Origin: Micropterix aruncella
Lineage: Eukaryota > Arthropoda > Insecta > Lepidoptera > Micropterigidae
Length of the DNA stretch: 64,000 bases
NCBI GenBank assembly: GCA_944548615.1
Contig: OX155960.1
Coordinates: 13,513,887-13,577,886, forward strand
Direction: 5' to 3'
The notes beneath the pieces were generated by a model. The model did no database searches. It was not told the DNA's origin and saw only the letters and a program-made list of their open reading frames with translations. A program made the translations under genes and the position numbers. Shown here piece after piece: positions 23,341 to 34,707 of the stretch (its first letter is position 1; each line of letters starts with the position of its first letter).

Positions 23341-23880
23341 TATCAAGTAAATAGTTGTCTAAAAATCCAAATCTCCAAATGTCAATAAATTACCATAAAC
23401 ATATCGTCTTTAGTATCAAATTAAAGGTGTGATTACGTACATTCCGAAAATATATATGAATCTTTATGGATAAATACATTAACGACAAATATTTCATAAA
23501 AATACAGTATTTTTTTTAATAAATACAGCACTTTTGTAACTGCGGTCGTGTTCTTAATTCCTTTTAATATATTTAATTGTGTGTTTAGGATTTATGTGTG
23601 TATGTTACAGTTTCTTTATTCTACCCTTACTTCTAAACGCTTGAACCGATTTAGAAGAGTGTGGAATTGGTAAAATCGTTATGTCATCCCGAGTGTCTTA
23701 GGGTAGGTACCTAAAGAGCCCAAATATCAAATAAGTAATTATCTAAAAGTCCAAATGTCAATAATTTAGGACGAAAATATCGTGTTTAGTATCAAATAGA
23801 AGGTCTGATGGATTACATTTTGGAAACATATATATACGGATAAATACACAAACCACAAATATTTATTTTTTTTAATTTAA
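23341..23880 (-). repeat. Two minus-strand F280 repeats in tandem
   Basis: On the minus strand, TTGACATTTGG and GGACAACTAT-type blocks appear twice (about 23341-23560 and 23600-23880). CGGTTCAAGCGTTTAGAAG is seen in the second copy (plus-strand 23634-23652 reversed). Confidence 0.55.
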
Positions 23881-23884
23881 TTTC

Positions 23885-24045
23885 TGTACATTGAGCCCCA
23901 TTGTTATCAATTTTATAAGTAACTCGGAAAAATTTAACACCGAAATGCAGCTAATGCTCACTGCCCACCTAACTAGGATTAAACTGTCCCGTATCTAGGC
24001 GGGTCAGAGTAATTAAAATACAACTCATGTAACATTAAAAAAAAA
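23885..24045 (-). repeat. Probable LINE 3' end, minus strand
   Basis: A CCCGCCTAGATACGGGAC block and CTAGTTAGGTGGGCAG (minus strand) precede an AAATTAAAAAAAAT tail. The style matches the LINE ends at 955 and 25396. Confidence 0.45.
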
Positions 24046-24945
24046 TACTTGAGCACCGAGGGAAACAGACTAAAGTTCGGCGGCGGCGCAGCAGCGCGCG
24101 ATCGTTTCAAGATACCTGCCGCAGGGCGTGGACGAACTTTATTTTTTTACAAATCCTGCTTTTCAGCGCCAACATTTTTTTCTACTAATTCTAAATACAA
24201 CATTTCACTTTTTGTCGAGGCAGTGGGGTTTTTATTTTTTATAATTATTGTTCTTGTTAATAATGACTCCTAATAAAGTTTCTGAGCCTTAAATAGAGTA
24301 TCAAGAGCTGACTTATAGCCCAGTCAAATAGGATCGAATTTCGACATTTGACGGAAATAATTGGTAATAACTTGATATTTGGCATAGATGTTCTTTATGG
24401 GAAAAATTGCAGGGTAGAGGAGACCATGCCGTAGACGGAAATCTTGGTTGCGGGACATTCGAGAATGGACCGGGATTACAAGTGTCACCGAATTGTTTTG
24501 CCTGGCACAGGACAAAAAAGAAGTATGCAGAGCTGACTGCCAACGTTCACTAGTTGGAGAGGCACCAAAAGAAGGAGGAGAGTTATTTCTAAATAGCGAA
24601 ATTAATTTCTATAGTCTGTTTGATATTATTTGTAGGTGGGAGGAATTTGCGTCAATTTAAGTTTCCGGGCCTCCTAACAATACGCTTTATGGATATGAAA
24701 TCGAATTCAAACTTCTAATAATTAATCAGAGCGGCTATTGAAGGAAATGTGAAGTTTGATTATAGTGGTGTTTGTTAGGTTTCTTGGCCTACGCGAGGGC
24801 GGAGGGCATGACAATATGAAATGAGAGAAAACTCACAACTTTAAAACTTTCGCGTAAGAGTCAAAGACGTCAACGGTCAAATACCCCTAAGTAAACTACA
24901 AATCGTGTTAGACAATCAAAGAGTGAATATGTAACAACCAGGCCC
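24046..24945. other. No gene recognised
   Basis: A GC-rich patch at 24075-24130 sits in ordinary AT-rich sequence. Frames of 63-76 codons on both strands around 24310-24660 overlap each other and show no domain. Confidence 0.4.
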
Positions 24946-24949
24946 GGAT

Positions 24950-25035
24950 TTAATTACAATACAATACAATTAATTCTACTCCAGTAGGTAAGCATTTCTA
25001 CTCCAGTAGGTAAGCATTTCTACACTTGCACTAAG
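24950..25035 (-). repeat. 3' end of the 45.4-kb LINE family, internally duplicated
   Basis: On the minus strand the terminal block CTTACCTACTGGAGTAGAA occurs twice in tandem before a TTGTATTGTATTG tail. It is the same 3' end as at 15631 and 48700, with one extra copy of the block. Confidence 0.65.
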
Positions 25036-25111
25036 AAAGATATTGGTAAAGATATTGCACTAAGAAAGATATATCTTACATTACCATTTTGGTATTACGG
25101 TTTTATACATA

Positions 25112-25395
25112 ACTAGCTGTTGCCCGCGGCTTCGCTTCACGTAAAGTTTCCAATCGATTTGTTATTTAGGTAGCGTGGCGTTTATTTGCCTTCTTAGACG
25201 CTACCTTTAGATATATAGTGCAAGACGTCCCTTCTCAGATGCAAGCTACCTATATCGTAGACGTATGCGTCTTGTTCCTCGCCACCCGCGCCGCCTTCCG
25301 CAGAACGTTGACCTAGCTGGGCCAACAGCCGCCGCCGCCGCTTCGAGGTGCTCGCACGCGTTACTAATTGCATGATAACTCTATAACTATGCCAC
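25112..25395 (-). mobile_element. Helitron 3'-end fragment
   Basis: The minus strand ends GAAGCCGCGGGCAACAGCTAG followed by T, a frequent insect Helitron terminus. The 67-codon frame inside it, with an Arg-rich KRRRRLL stretch, is part of the repeat and not a supported gene. Confidence 0.6.
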
Positions 25396-25515
25396 ATAAA
25401 AGAATAAGAATAAGAATAAATTTATTTTCGTAAGTAATTTTCCAAAAACATTTTCACAAAGTCTGCCTAACTAGGCCGAAGCCCGTACCAAGGTAGACTT
25501 GACTGGGTCACTTGT
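25396..25515 (-). repeat. LINE 3' end with TTATTC tail, minus strand
   Basis: The minus strand has GGTACGGGCTTCGGCCTAGT and ATTACTTACGAAAATAAATT, then a TTATTC hexamer tail directly against the Helitron fragment. The 41.1-kb LINE end has the same tail type. Confidence 0.6.
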
Positions 25516-25925
25516 ACGTTTTATATTGTGCGCACACTTATTAAAGTAATATTACTGAGAAAAAGAAAAAGTAAAATATAAATGAAATATAGTAAATCTA
25601 ATAACGTTCAAGAGTTATTTTAATGATAACTAATACCTAATTCAAATTCATGTTGAAAAATAAAAAAGTAATAATGAAATCAAAATATATCCAGTTAAAA
25701 AATTGTTAAAATAATAATAATAATAAAATACAATAAAATTATAATTGCAGTGATAATCAGTCAATACAGAAAAATAACAGAGTAATAATTTGAAAAATAA
25801 AAATAAAATAAAAAGTCAGTAATTAAAATAGTCAAGTAGCTAGTAAATAAATAAAATAGAGTAAAAAGATAATAATAATCCTAGTAGCAACAAATAAAAA
25901 GATAAGATTTATTTGTATATTTATA
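25516..25925. other. AT-rich spacer
   Basis: Mainly AATAAAATA-type sequence. No gene. Confidence 0.5.
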
Positions 25926-25926
25926 A

Positions 25927-26399
25927 AAGCTTACAGTATACTGATATGGGGTATACTGATATGGGGGAATGCCACAGACAGTTCTAGGGTTTTCATTTTA
26001 CAGAAAAGTGCACTAAGAGCAATTGCAGGAGTATCCCGTGACACGCACTGCGAACCATATTTTCTTAAGTATAAAATACTGACTTTTACGTCTCAATATA
26101 TTTTACACTGTCTACTATATGCTAAATCAAATATTAACGAACAAGAGGTAAACGGGAATATACACTCCCACAATACACGCAGACGTGATGACGTTATCCT
26201 GACTAAAGTACGCCTTACACAGACACAAAAGTCCTTTGGATATTTGAGCTATACGCTCTTTAACCAGCTACCACTCTCCACAAGAAAGATGGAAACAAAG
26301 GTGTTTAAAAGATTTATTAAACAAAAGCTACAATCCACACATGCTTTCTATAAGCTGGGTGATTTTTTTGAGCATGCCAATTCCTTCAAATGGGAATAA
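25927..26399 (+). pseudogene. LINE RT C-terminal fragment, frame still open
   Basis: An uninterrupted frame with no start codon reads ILIWGILIWGNATDSS (the ILIWG unit duplicated by a 15-bp repeat), FILQKSALRAIAGVSRDTHC, HNTRRRDDVILTKVRLTQTQ, FNQLPLSTRKMETKVFKRFI and FYKLGDFFEHANSFKWE, then TAA at 26397-26399. This is the tail of a Jockey/CR1-like RT protein; the palm is absent. Lack of stops over about 155 codons suggests a young, 5'-truncated insertion. A 3' UTR runs to an A-rich tail near 26996. The 12.6-kb fragment is an older relative. Confidence 0.8.
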
Positions 26400-26613
26400 T
26401 GTGTGGATATTTTTAATTTATCTTCAAATACTTGCTTCGAAGAAATTAGAAATACGATAAACAGCCTTCGGGTTTGATTGGTATTTCTTCGTCCGTTGGG
26501 TACGTAGGCTGTGGCAATCACCACTACACTATAACAATGCTTTCTAGTCAGTATAATATTCTCTATAAAAGTTCATATGTATATTAACATTATAAACACA
26601 TTGTGATGTATAT

Positions 26614-26652
<39 letters not shown>

Positions 26653-26996
26653 TAACTATATTTTTACATTTTATTATTACCGTATCGTATTATTTATATT
26701 AATTTATTGTTTGTGCACGTGTATGTATGTATATATGTATATACGTTATATATCATCATATATCATACATCTACATAACTCATAATATGGCTTATCTTAC
26801 TTACTTACTTAGCTTACCCTATCCCTTTCCCCTTACTTGAACCTGCATTTGTATCATTGCTCATTGCGCTGTAACAATAGATTTAATTTAATTGTGAAAA
26901 CTTTTAATTGGCCTTAGATGTATATATTATGTGTTAGTATTAAGTATAAAACGCTGTAAGTTTTCTGAAAAATAAAAATAAAATAAAATAAAATAA
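26400..26996 (+). repeat. 3' UTR and A-rich tail of the 25.9-kb LINE
   Basis: It includes a short (TA)n tract at about 26613-26646 and ends AAAATAAAATAAAATAAAAT. No coding. Confidence 0.65.
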
Positions 26997-27589
26997 CATT
27001 AATATGTAACTTTCAGGTACTTCATTTTAGTTCTTATTGTTTAATAATAATATTACGAATTTAATATTTAATATGTAGACTACAATGTGTAATGTAACAT
27101 ACCTGATCATATACATACGTTGTTTTTTCCAATTTTGTTTTGATACTACCTATTGTGTGATTATTTTTTGTATAAAGTGCTTGATGACTATTAATATTCT
27201 TATAATAATTATCTATTTTATATGTATACTCATGTACATGGATTCAGCTCTATTTTAAAAAAAAAATATTTGTCTGCCGTGTAAAGCCGACTTTAGTCAA
27301 CGCTATTGTCGAATTAATATTTATGCTTTAATCGTTTTATATCTACATTTAAACTGACGAATTCTAATATGCGATAATTAGCTTTAATTCATAATTCATG
27401 CTTTTATTGTATATTCTGAATAAATAAATTGAATACTGAATACTGAATAGTAAATGGCTAATTTTAACTTTATTTACCACCCTAGATATATTTATTTTGA
27501 TAAGCATTCTTATTTTATTGATAATGTCTTCAACGAACACTCCCTCTTTTTTTTTATTTCTTTGAGACATAAAAACAGTTATTGTAGCT
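26997..27589. other. AT-rich spacer with a LINE-like tail
   Basis: A TGAATACTGAATACTGAATA array at 27430-27449 looks like the heptameric tail of another plus-oriented LINE. The overlapping 68- and 86-codon frames here are AT-rich and unconvincing. Confidence 0.4.
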
Positions 27590-27838
27590 TAAATATAAAA
27601 GTTGGATATATGCTGTCACTGACTTTTTTATATCTCTCTGAGGCCGATGTTTTTGTCATATATTTTTTTCACATAACGGTTTCGAACGGTTTTTCAAACG
27701 GTTTCGTCAACTGACCACCTAATTTTTCTCCGACTTGATTTACAAATATCATGATGTCGTATTAAATCAATATTTATCACAATCAAATATAGCCTATAGC
27801 ACTCAACGACAATAGAGCTTTCCGTTAGTAAAAGGCTT
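27590..27838 (-). mobile_element. Helitron fragment, minus strand
   Basis: It matches about 11720-11970 in reverse (CTCCGACTTGATTTACAAAT, GGCCGATGTTTTTGTC). Its 5' start is missing and the right side abuts R670 sequence. Confidence 0.6.
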
Positions 27839-28245
27839 ATACGGTCTTATACGTTTTCTAAGCAGCGGGGGTGGAAGTTGTCGACCTTATGTCAGCTATC
27901 CTTGGCAGGACCCTTTGGCCACCCGATCCCGTGTGATACTGACGGGCAAAGGGTTCCAAGGTCCGTCGTAAATTATGAATTACCGCTAATACCAAGTACA
28001 GGCCGCGCAAGCGACTTCGACTCTATGACCAGACTGAATGACGGAGAAATCCGGCCAAATCTGGTAGTGAGGGCGCTAGGTTAGCCCGCTGGTTTTACTG
28101 ACCAGTGCCTCGCAGTAAGAAGTTGGACTCTCACGAGCACGTTGGTGTATTTAGACTGTGGACTGTGTTGTCCTTGAGTCACTGCTTTCACCCAATGGTT
28201 TGAAGAATGATCCAATATATTTAAAACTTCCTAAGGTGCCGAAAT
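27839..28245 (-). repeat. R670 fragment, minus strand
   Basis: It contains the blocks AAGCAGCGGGGGTGGAAGTT, CCACCCGATCCCGTG, GCCGCGCAAGCGACTTCGAC and CAGTGCCTCGCAGTAAG in minus order. The right end fades in AAAACTTCCTAAGGTGCCGA, so the 5' box is lost. Confidence 0.65.
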
Positions 28246-28640
28246 TGATAAATTTAAAATGTACGTTTACTGAAGTATGTTATTCAATGACGTATTTTTC
28301 GATATATTAGTTGCCAACTGTGAGAACGCTGTTTTTAGTACGGCCAACCTAACAGAGCCATGAACCTTTCGGTAAGCTTTTTATTTACGATTGCTGGGCA
28401 TGGAAACTACAAGTCTTATTAAAAATTTCGATGAACTCACATTACTATCCAGGACGTCAAATATGAGATAGATGGTTTGATCTTGGCGGAATGCTGATTG
28501 GAGAAACGATTTACTGCTAGATCTATCACAGGTATGTTGCACACTATCGTCCCCCCCACGAACCACGAATACACGTCCACGAACCGTCTTCAAAATGACG
28601 ACATTACTCTCTATGTTTGAGAAGGATGTCCAACATACAA
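28246..28640. other. No gene recognised
   Basis: A 91-codon minus frame (28381-28656) reads plausibly (SAFRQDQTIYLIFDVLDS) but I cannot link it to a family. It may be debris of a mobile element. Confidence 0.35.
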
Positions 28641-29307
28641 CAACTAGAGCTGTCAACTAGAATGGGCGAATCCGTCACCTCAGGAAGTTTTAACGATATT
28701 AGATCGTTCTGTCTCCTGTGAGGTGAGCGTAGAAGATTCGGAACGAAAACAGTTTACTGTCTAGTTACGCCACTCGCCCGCCAGAGGCCAACGCTTTACG
28801 ACGACGCACCGAGAAAGGTATCCAGTAGGCAGCCTCGCCCCCTCTCTACCAGTTTGGAAGGATATCTCCGTCTGGAATAGACCATCAAGATACCAACTAC
28901 CTCTTGACTGGTTACAGGATCGAGGTCGCTTGCGCGTTCCTATCCCTTACGTAGCAGCGATACAGTGTCGACAGAATCTATCGCGGCCCACGGCATCCTT
29001 TGCCCGGCTGTTCAACCGGGATCTGCTAAACGAATGGTCTTTTCAAGAGCAGTTGCCGTAAGGTTTTACAACTACCCCCACTTTATAAAAAACATTACTG
29101 TTTCTAGACTCCCCGGCTGTTGGTCGGAATGCACAATCGATTTCCTGACGCTGCGCGTGAAGACTGGCCCGCAGGCTAGATCCTACCCGGGTTCGCACTT
29201 CTGCTTGGAGGCCGCCGGATGGGTGTTGACTAGTGCGTTTGACCGACCCTAAACACATGGGTCTTAGTAGCGAAACTGCAACAGGGACTATTAGGGCTCT
29301 AGCTCCC
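28641..29307 (+). repeat. R670, first copy of a tandem pair
   Basis: This 667-bp unit starts CAACTAGAGCTGTC and ends GCTCTAGCTCCC, followed by AGAATCAAC. Full block order is present. No matching duplication is seen at its left side. Confidence 0.8.
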
Positions 29308-29316
29308 AGAATCAAC

Positions 29317-29988
29317 CACTAGGGTTGTCGACTATAGCGGGCGAGCCCGTCACCTCAGGAAGTTTTAACGATTAGTCGTTCTATCTCCCTGGAGTGAGCG
29401 CAGAAGACTTGAGGACAAAACAGTTCACCATCCAGCTACGCCAAAAGACCGTAAGAGGCCAACGGCTTAACCGCGAGATAGCCAGGAGTGTTACCCGGCG
29501 GGCTTACACTCACGCCCTTACTTCCAATTGTGACCAGATTACTCCAGTCTCTCGATTGGTTACGAGTTCGAGGTCGCTTGCGCGGTCCTATCCCTTACGA
29601 AGCGGTGAAACGGTGTTTACCGAATCTATCGCGGACCACAGCGTCCTTTGCAAGGCTGTTCACCCAGGATCGGATAGCCGATGGTCGTTTCAAGAGCAGT
29701 CGCCGTAAGGTCCCCAATCACCCCCGCCCTATAGGAAACAGTACTGCTTCCAGACTCCCCCGACTGTTAGTCAGAGTGCACAGTCGGTTGGCTTACGCCG
29801 CACGGTGCGCAGACCGACCAGGAGCGCCAGAAGGTTGATTCCCAGGAGAAACTAACCAAAAGGTCAGAGTCCTACCCAGGCTCGCACTTCATGCGTGGAG
29901 GCCGTCGGATAGGTGTTGACCCGTGAGTTTGACCAACCCTGAACAGAATGGGTCTTCGTGGTCAACTCATCAAGGGCCCATAACTCCC
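29317..29988 (+). repeat. R670, second copy of a tandem pair
   Basis: This 672-bp unit starts CACTAGGGTTGTCGACTA and ends CCCATAACTCCC. AGAATCAAC flanks it at 29308-29316 and 29989-29997. It is very close to the 19.8-kb copy. A 116-codon frame (29488-29838) ending ADRPGAPEG is shared with that copy; other copies do not support it as a gene. Confidence 0.8.
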
Positions 29989-29997
29989 AGAATCAAC

Positions 29998-30484
29998 AGT
30001 AACTGCCATAGAAATATTGGAAGATGCGTTTTCTTAGTAAACAACATTGGAATTAACAACCATAAATGACATTTCATTGTATTGCCAGCAAAATCGAAAA
30101 ATTCGCGTAGTGGCGTACCGCAACCTAGCGGAAATCCAGTGAAAAAACTTCGAAAGCGCGCGTCGGCATCTAAGCGAAGACACGAACCACAGCCGCGGCT
30201 AAATAGTGACATAGATACACAGGAAACAGAAGGCGCTAGCCGCCCGAAACTTTAAAAGTGGACAATACAATTATAAAAATGGTGGACTGATTTCAACCAC
30301 AATCTTTTCAAATCTTGCCACGACCAAATAATACCTACATTCCAAATTTCAGCTCAATCGGATTACGTGTTTGGGCGCTATCTCAGAGGAATACATCGCA
30401 TTTGCGCCGTATTTTAGTAACTGTAAAATTATTGCACATATCGACCCCCTGTAGGGTAGTCATTTTTTCTTTTATTGATCACGC
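29998..30484. other. Spacer with a microsatellite-family relic
   Basis: Around 30290-30400 the text AAATTTCAGCTCAATCGGAT and TTTGGGCGCTATCTCAGAGG belongs to the CA-bearing dispersed repeat described at 37921-38125, here without the CA tract. No gene. Confidence 0.45.
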
Positions 30485-30737
30485 TTCTGATGAGACCGCC
30501 GTGACTGAATCGGCATGTAATTAGACTCAGGGGGAGTCGACGGGAGCACATCCGTTGCCCCCAACAATCATGTGTGCTATTTCCGAGGAGGAAATGGATT
30601 CACGGGCGTCTGTGGGAGCTAACATAGAGGTGGCTTCCGTGGGCGGACGTGAATTCAATCCAAACACAGATTTTAATTTGTATGGGGAGGATTCTCACGG
30701 ACACTTCCTAGTATTCATACAATACAAACCAACCTAA
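30485..30737 (+). pseudogene. Possible LINE ORF1 (gag-like) fragment
   Basis: The frame reads SEEEMDSRASVGANIEVASV and FNLYGEDSHGHFLVFIQYKP. The YxxxxHGxFxVFIQ string resembles the segment ahead of the RNA-binding region in some LINE ORF1 proteins. It is short, and bounded by R670 on the right. This is a weak family guess. It could also be chance. Confidence 0.25.
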
Positions 30738-30752
30738 TCGGCTGAGAGCGAT

Positions 30753-31698
30753 CAACAACGTGTTGTCAACTACAACGGGCCAACCCGTCATACCGTTCTG
30801 CCTCCTAGAAGACTTTGGGACGGTACAAACCTACCGTCCAACAAAGCCACGAGCCCGCCAGGGTCCAACGCCTTACGACGAGGCACTAGGAAGGTAACCC
30901 AGTGGGGCCACCTCGCCCGCTGGCTACCAGTTTATCAAGATATCTCCATCTGGAATTAACCTTCAGGATACCTCCTTCCACCCCGACTGGTTACGGAGCC
31001 GAAGTCGCTTACGCGGCCTCTACCAGCCGTAAATTCAAATCAGCGATGATTCAGTTTGAATCTATCGCGGACGAAAGCTATCTTTTCGCCGGCTCTGAAT
31101 TCAGGGTCAGGTAGCCTAATAGTGATTTCAAAAGTGGTTAACGACAGGTCAATATCCACCCTCCGCTGCTTAGGAGACTGTATATTTCCATAGTATCCAG
31201 ACCCAGAGCCTGAAGACTATGGAAATATACTGTCTCCTAAGCAGCGAGGATGGATATTGACCTGTTGTCAACAGGTCTTGAAATGACCAAATGGTTACCT
31301 GATCCTAAGTTCAGATCCGGGAAAAAAATGCCAATGAAAAATGCCAATGTACGAATTTAAATTGAATCACCGTTGAATATACGGCAGGTAGAAGCCGCGC
31401 AATCGATTTCGGACCAGTAACCAGTCGGCAGGTTGGAGGTATTTTGATGGTCAATTTCAGATGGAGATTCAGATATCCTTCCAAAGCTAGTAGATAGGGG
31501 CGAGGCTGCCCGCTGGTTTCCTTACCCGGTGCCTCGCCGTAAGGCGGTGGACTCTCTCGGGCACGTTGGCTTAGCTAGACGGTAGATTTGTATTGTCCCT
31601 AAGTCATCTACGTTCACCTCACGGGAGATAGAACGACCACTATTGTTAAAACTTCCTGAGGTGACGGGTTCGCCCGTTATAGTTTACAACCCTTGTTG
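30753..31698. repeat. R670 head-to-head foldback
   Basis: A plus R670 arm (30753-31204) meets a minus arm (31206-31698). GTATATTTCCATAGT at 31180-31194 faces ACTATGGAAATATAC at 31216-31230, and GACAGGTCAATATCCACC has its reverse copy near 31250. Both outer ends carry the R670 5' box (TTGTCAACTACAACGGGC; GGGTTCGCCCGTTATAGTTT). The transcript or single strand could fold into one long hairpin with a loop of about 20 nt. Confidence 0.8.
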
Positions 31699-31971
31699 GT
31701 CTTCTTGAAATAATATTTGTACTATGATAAGGTACATTCAACAATAGGTGCGATTTATTCGCTATAATTCAAACTTACATAGGACCATTGATTTTATATA
31801 AAATGAATGATAGTACCTACATATCTCTGGTAAATAAATATCTCTGGTAATTAAATATGCAAATATAATAAGGTATATGCAAATATAATAAATGCCTTTC
31901 GAAAGCATTGCATCTATTCCTTATGCAACATTACAGGAAAATAAATTCGGATAAATATGGTATTTTGTGTA
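31699..31971. other. AT-rich spacer
   Basis: A local AAATATCTCTGGTAA and GCAAATATAATAA duplication is visible at 31830-31885. No gene. Confidence 0.4.
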
Positions 31972-32192
<221 letters not shown>

Positions 32193-32394
32193 CTTTTTTC
32201 TTTGAACACGCTCAATCATTTGAATGTATTTATTTCTACTTAAACACCAAATGGCCGAGATATTTATATTCAAGTATACTACAAACTGCAAGCTGATTTA
32301 GAACCACTTCCCCTTATCCTATGAAATTGTACACATTGGTTCAGTTCCGATGACAATCAATTTTTATGGTGAGCATGACCAGATTTGACCGACG

Positions 32395-32735
32395 AGGCTA
32401 CTTTTCCACGGTCAACAGCACGAACACACACTTTTATATGCACTTACAATTATGATAGCCAGTTCTAAATGTTACCATGACATTGCTGCTGCACCCAGGG
32501 TTGGCTCCCAATGAGAGAACTCCTCAATGGTCAACAGCACATAAGCGAAATTTCGTATACTCATTCAATTATGGTACCCCGTTCTAAGTTTCACCGAGAA
32601 ATAAGCTGTTGCACAGGGAATTCCTCAGCAGTCAACAGTACAAACACGAAATTCTTTAAAGCATTCAATTATGATATCCCATTCTAAAATCCACTATGAC
32701 ATGGCTGCTGCACCCAGGGTTGGCTTGGGACATGC
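32395..32735. repeat. Three diverged 100-120-bp tandem units
   Basis: GGTCAACAGCAC (about 32410), GGTCAACAGCAC (about 32529) and AGTCAACAGTAC (about 32630) each precede a CACTTACAATTATGATA-like, GTTCTAA and GCTGTTGCAC/GCTGCTGCACCCAGG block. The spacing is about 119 and then 101 bp. It resembles a short satellite-like array of unknown origin. Confidence 0.65.
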
Positions 32736-33046
32736 CATTTTAATAAAGCTTGTTTAGTATAGACTCCGGCTCTGTGTTACCACCAAATATTGTTTTTAAG
32801 AATGTGCCCACGGGCGCAGCCAGAGCCATATTTAGAATATGTTGGATAATAAGTTTATGACTGTTAAATTGTCACCGTTCGTGTACGAAACCTTAAATCT
32901 GTAACCGACCAACGAGGTGATTGTGCGGGCTACCCTTTATTTGTCCTTTCCATTGTAAAACCTGTTACGTATAGAGTTTGCATAACAATGGCTAAAGATT
33001 TCTTGATAGATATTTATACTGCCAGAATTTTGTTTTTATTTTTGAA
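32736..33046. other. No gene recognised
   Basis: Unremarkable sequence. Confidence 0.4.
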
Positions 33047-33370
33047 TCTATACTAATATTATAAAGAGGTAAAGTTTGTGAGGTTTTAGGAAGTAATCTC
33101 TGGATCTACTGAACCGATTTTGAAAATTCTTTTACCAATAGAAAGCCGCGTTATTTGTGAGGCTATATATTAATCCGAAAAATGAAAAGACTTTTTCGTG
33201 GTAGTCGAATTTGCAAAGTAAGTCGGAGAAAAAAACGGTCGAACGGAAACGTTTTTAACTAAGAGCTTGATAATTTCTACAAAAAAGTTAGCGACAGCAC
33301 ATGTCTAACTTTTATATTTAAGTCACAAAAAGTAGTATTTTACATTAAAAAAATAATTCAAATCGTTAGG
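33047..33370 (+). mobile_element. Helitron 5'-end fragment
   Basis: It starts TCTATACTAATATTATAAAG after an A, the typical 5' start of an insect Helitron. It continues with GAGGTAAAGTTTGTGAGG and CTGAACCGATTTTGAAAATT. It is related to the 11.6-kb fragment (AAGTCGGAGAAAA). No 3' end could be assigned. Confidence 0.7.
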
Positions 33371-33785
33371 TCATGTTTATTGGTCATATTATCAACAATT
33401 ATGAATTCATATCAAAATAAGTAAATTTATCGTCTCAAGTGTTTAAAACAAAAGACTTTTCCCTTTTATCGCATATAATTTCCCTTTTACTGCATAAATG
33501 GCTAAAGAGATAAGACACTCACAAATAAGACACTCACAAGAATACACTCACAAATAACGGTAATATAGTCAAATTGGCATGCAAATACATATGCAGTAAA
33601 AATATAACCCTTCTTTTGGGAGTCAGGAAACAAATCATAGCACTCAGAACTAACCGAACCACACTCATAATTTCATCACAAGTAAACAGTTTTACCGCCC
33701 AACGAAGTGTAATATAATATTAATGCTGAAAAGTCATTATTTAAGTACATTTTTATCAAAAGGGCGATTTTATTGCAACGGATTT
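33371..33785. other. No gene recognised
   Basis: AT-rich. It includes a short duplicated ATAAGACACTCACAA at 33510-33538. Confidence 0.4.
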
Positions 33786-33789
33786 AACA

Positions 33790-33985
33790 ATAGGTAAGTC
33801 CCTGATATTAACCAGGAGACCATTGCAAAGCCTTACAGCAAGTACGCAAATATATTACGCAAAATGTCCGTCCTGTTGGAAGGGTCTTTCAAAGATTGCC
33901 AGAGCACGAACAAAGCTGTAGAGTGTAGTCGCTAATATTCTATACCCGGCCGAACTGTCTGGCCGTACTGAAAAGCTTAAAGTAC
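33790..33985 (-). repeat. Minus-strand coding relic shared with 34900-35190
   Basis: TCAAAGATTGCCAGAGC, AAGCTGTAGAGTGTAGTCGC and CCGTCCTGT occur here and again at 35040-35190. In the second copy the minus frame reads RYGILATTLYSFVWALAIFE and NGLRVSRY. It is probably part of an unidentified element's coding region or pseudogene; the family is unknown to me. Confidence 0.45.
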
Positions 33986-34103
33986 TTATTTATACCTAGG
34001 AGAAGAAAGTTCACAAATTGGAGTCGAAAGAAAATGGAGAGAGAACGGATTACTGACATCTTTAAAGGAGTCTGCAGAAAGTGAGTCCCTATGTTAAGTC
34101 CCT

Positions 34104-34707
34104 ATGTCTCTAAATATGTTTAAAACTATTATTTTAAATTTTAATAGCAAGACATCATCTATAAAACTTAACTACCCGATTGAACTTGCGGAATCAGTTA
34201 AATTCCTCGGACTTCATCTGGATGGAAAGATGTCATGGAATCTACATATAGAGCATGTTAACCCGACAAATGACAGGCGTCCTTTTGGGGATGCAAGTTT
34301 TAATACACTGAAATGACAGGCGTCCACTTGGTCCAGTGATGACGACACGATGGAGGCCGTTTGCGTTTTGTAATTGGTCGCCATTATTATCTTAATTGAT
34401 TTACGAAATAAGGTTATAATGTATTATATGTCAAATTTCAATGCGATCGTTTTACAGTTCTTCTTTTTATGATCCGTATAGTGGTTTACAAGTTATGGTC
34501 GTTTTTGTCAAGGTCGTCGATTTTGCGCGCGAAAAGGTCGCGCGCGAATGGGACAGCTGAATTTTTACTCCGCGAGGAGAGGAGTTAAGTCAAAACTGTC
34601 ATCAGCCTGCTATGCTCTATTACGCATCAGAAGTTGTATGGAGAGAACTGATGTAATATCGGCCTATTACGCGCTAGTTGAGTCACACCTGAGCTATGGT
34701 ATTCCCT
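34104..34707 (+). pseudogene. LINE RT fragment split by an insertion
   Basis: The first part (34104-34258) reads KTIILNFNSK and VKFLGLHLDGKMSWNLHIEH. The second (about 34589-34707) reads LSSACYALLRIRSCMERTDV and YYALVESHLSYGIPSL. Together these are consecutive blocks of the RT thumb region. About 325 bp of unrelated sequence containing two GACAGGCGTCC copies separates them. Catalytic motifs are absent. Confidence 0.65.

Noticed and set aside
24049..24273. 74-codon plus frame with a hydrophobic C-terminus
   Set aside because: The hydrophobic run is phenylalanine/isoleucine from T-rich DNA; nothing supports a gene.
28381..28656. 91-codon minus frame as a host gene
   Set aside because: No recognisable domain, no intron signals, bounded by repeats; kept only as a note.
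28641..29988. R670 pair as long terminal repeats of a retrovirus-like element
   Set aside because: Only 9 bp lies between them, there is no primer-binding site or gag-pol, and ends are not TG...CA.
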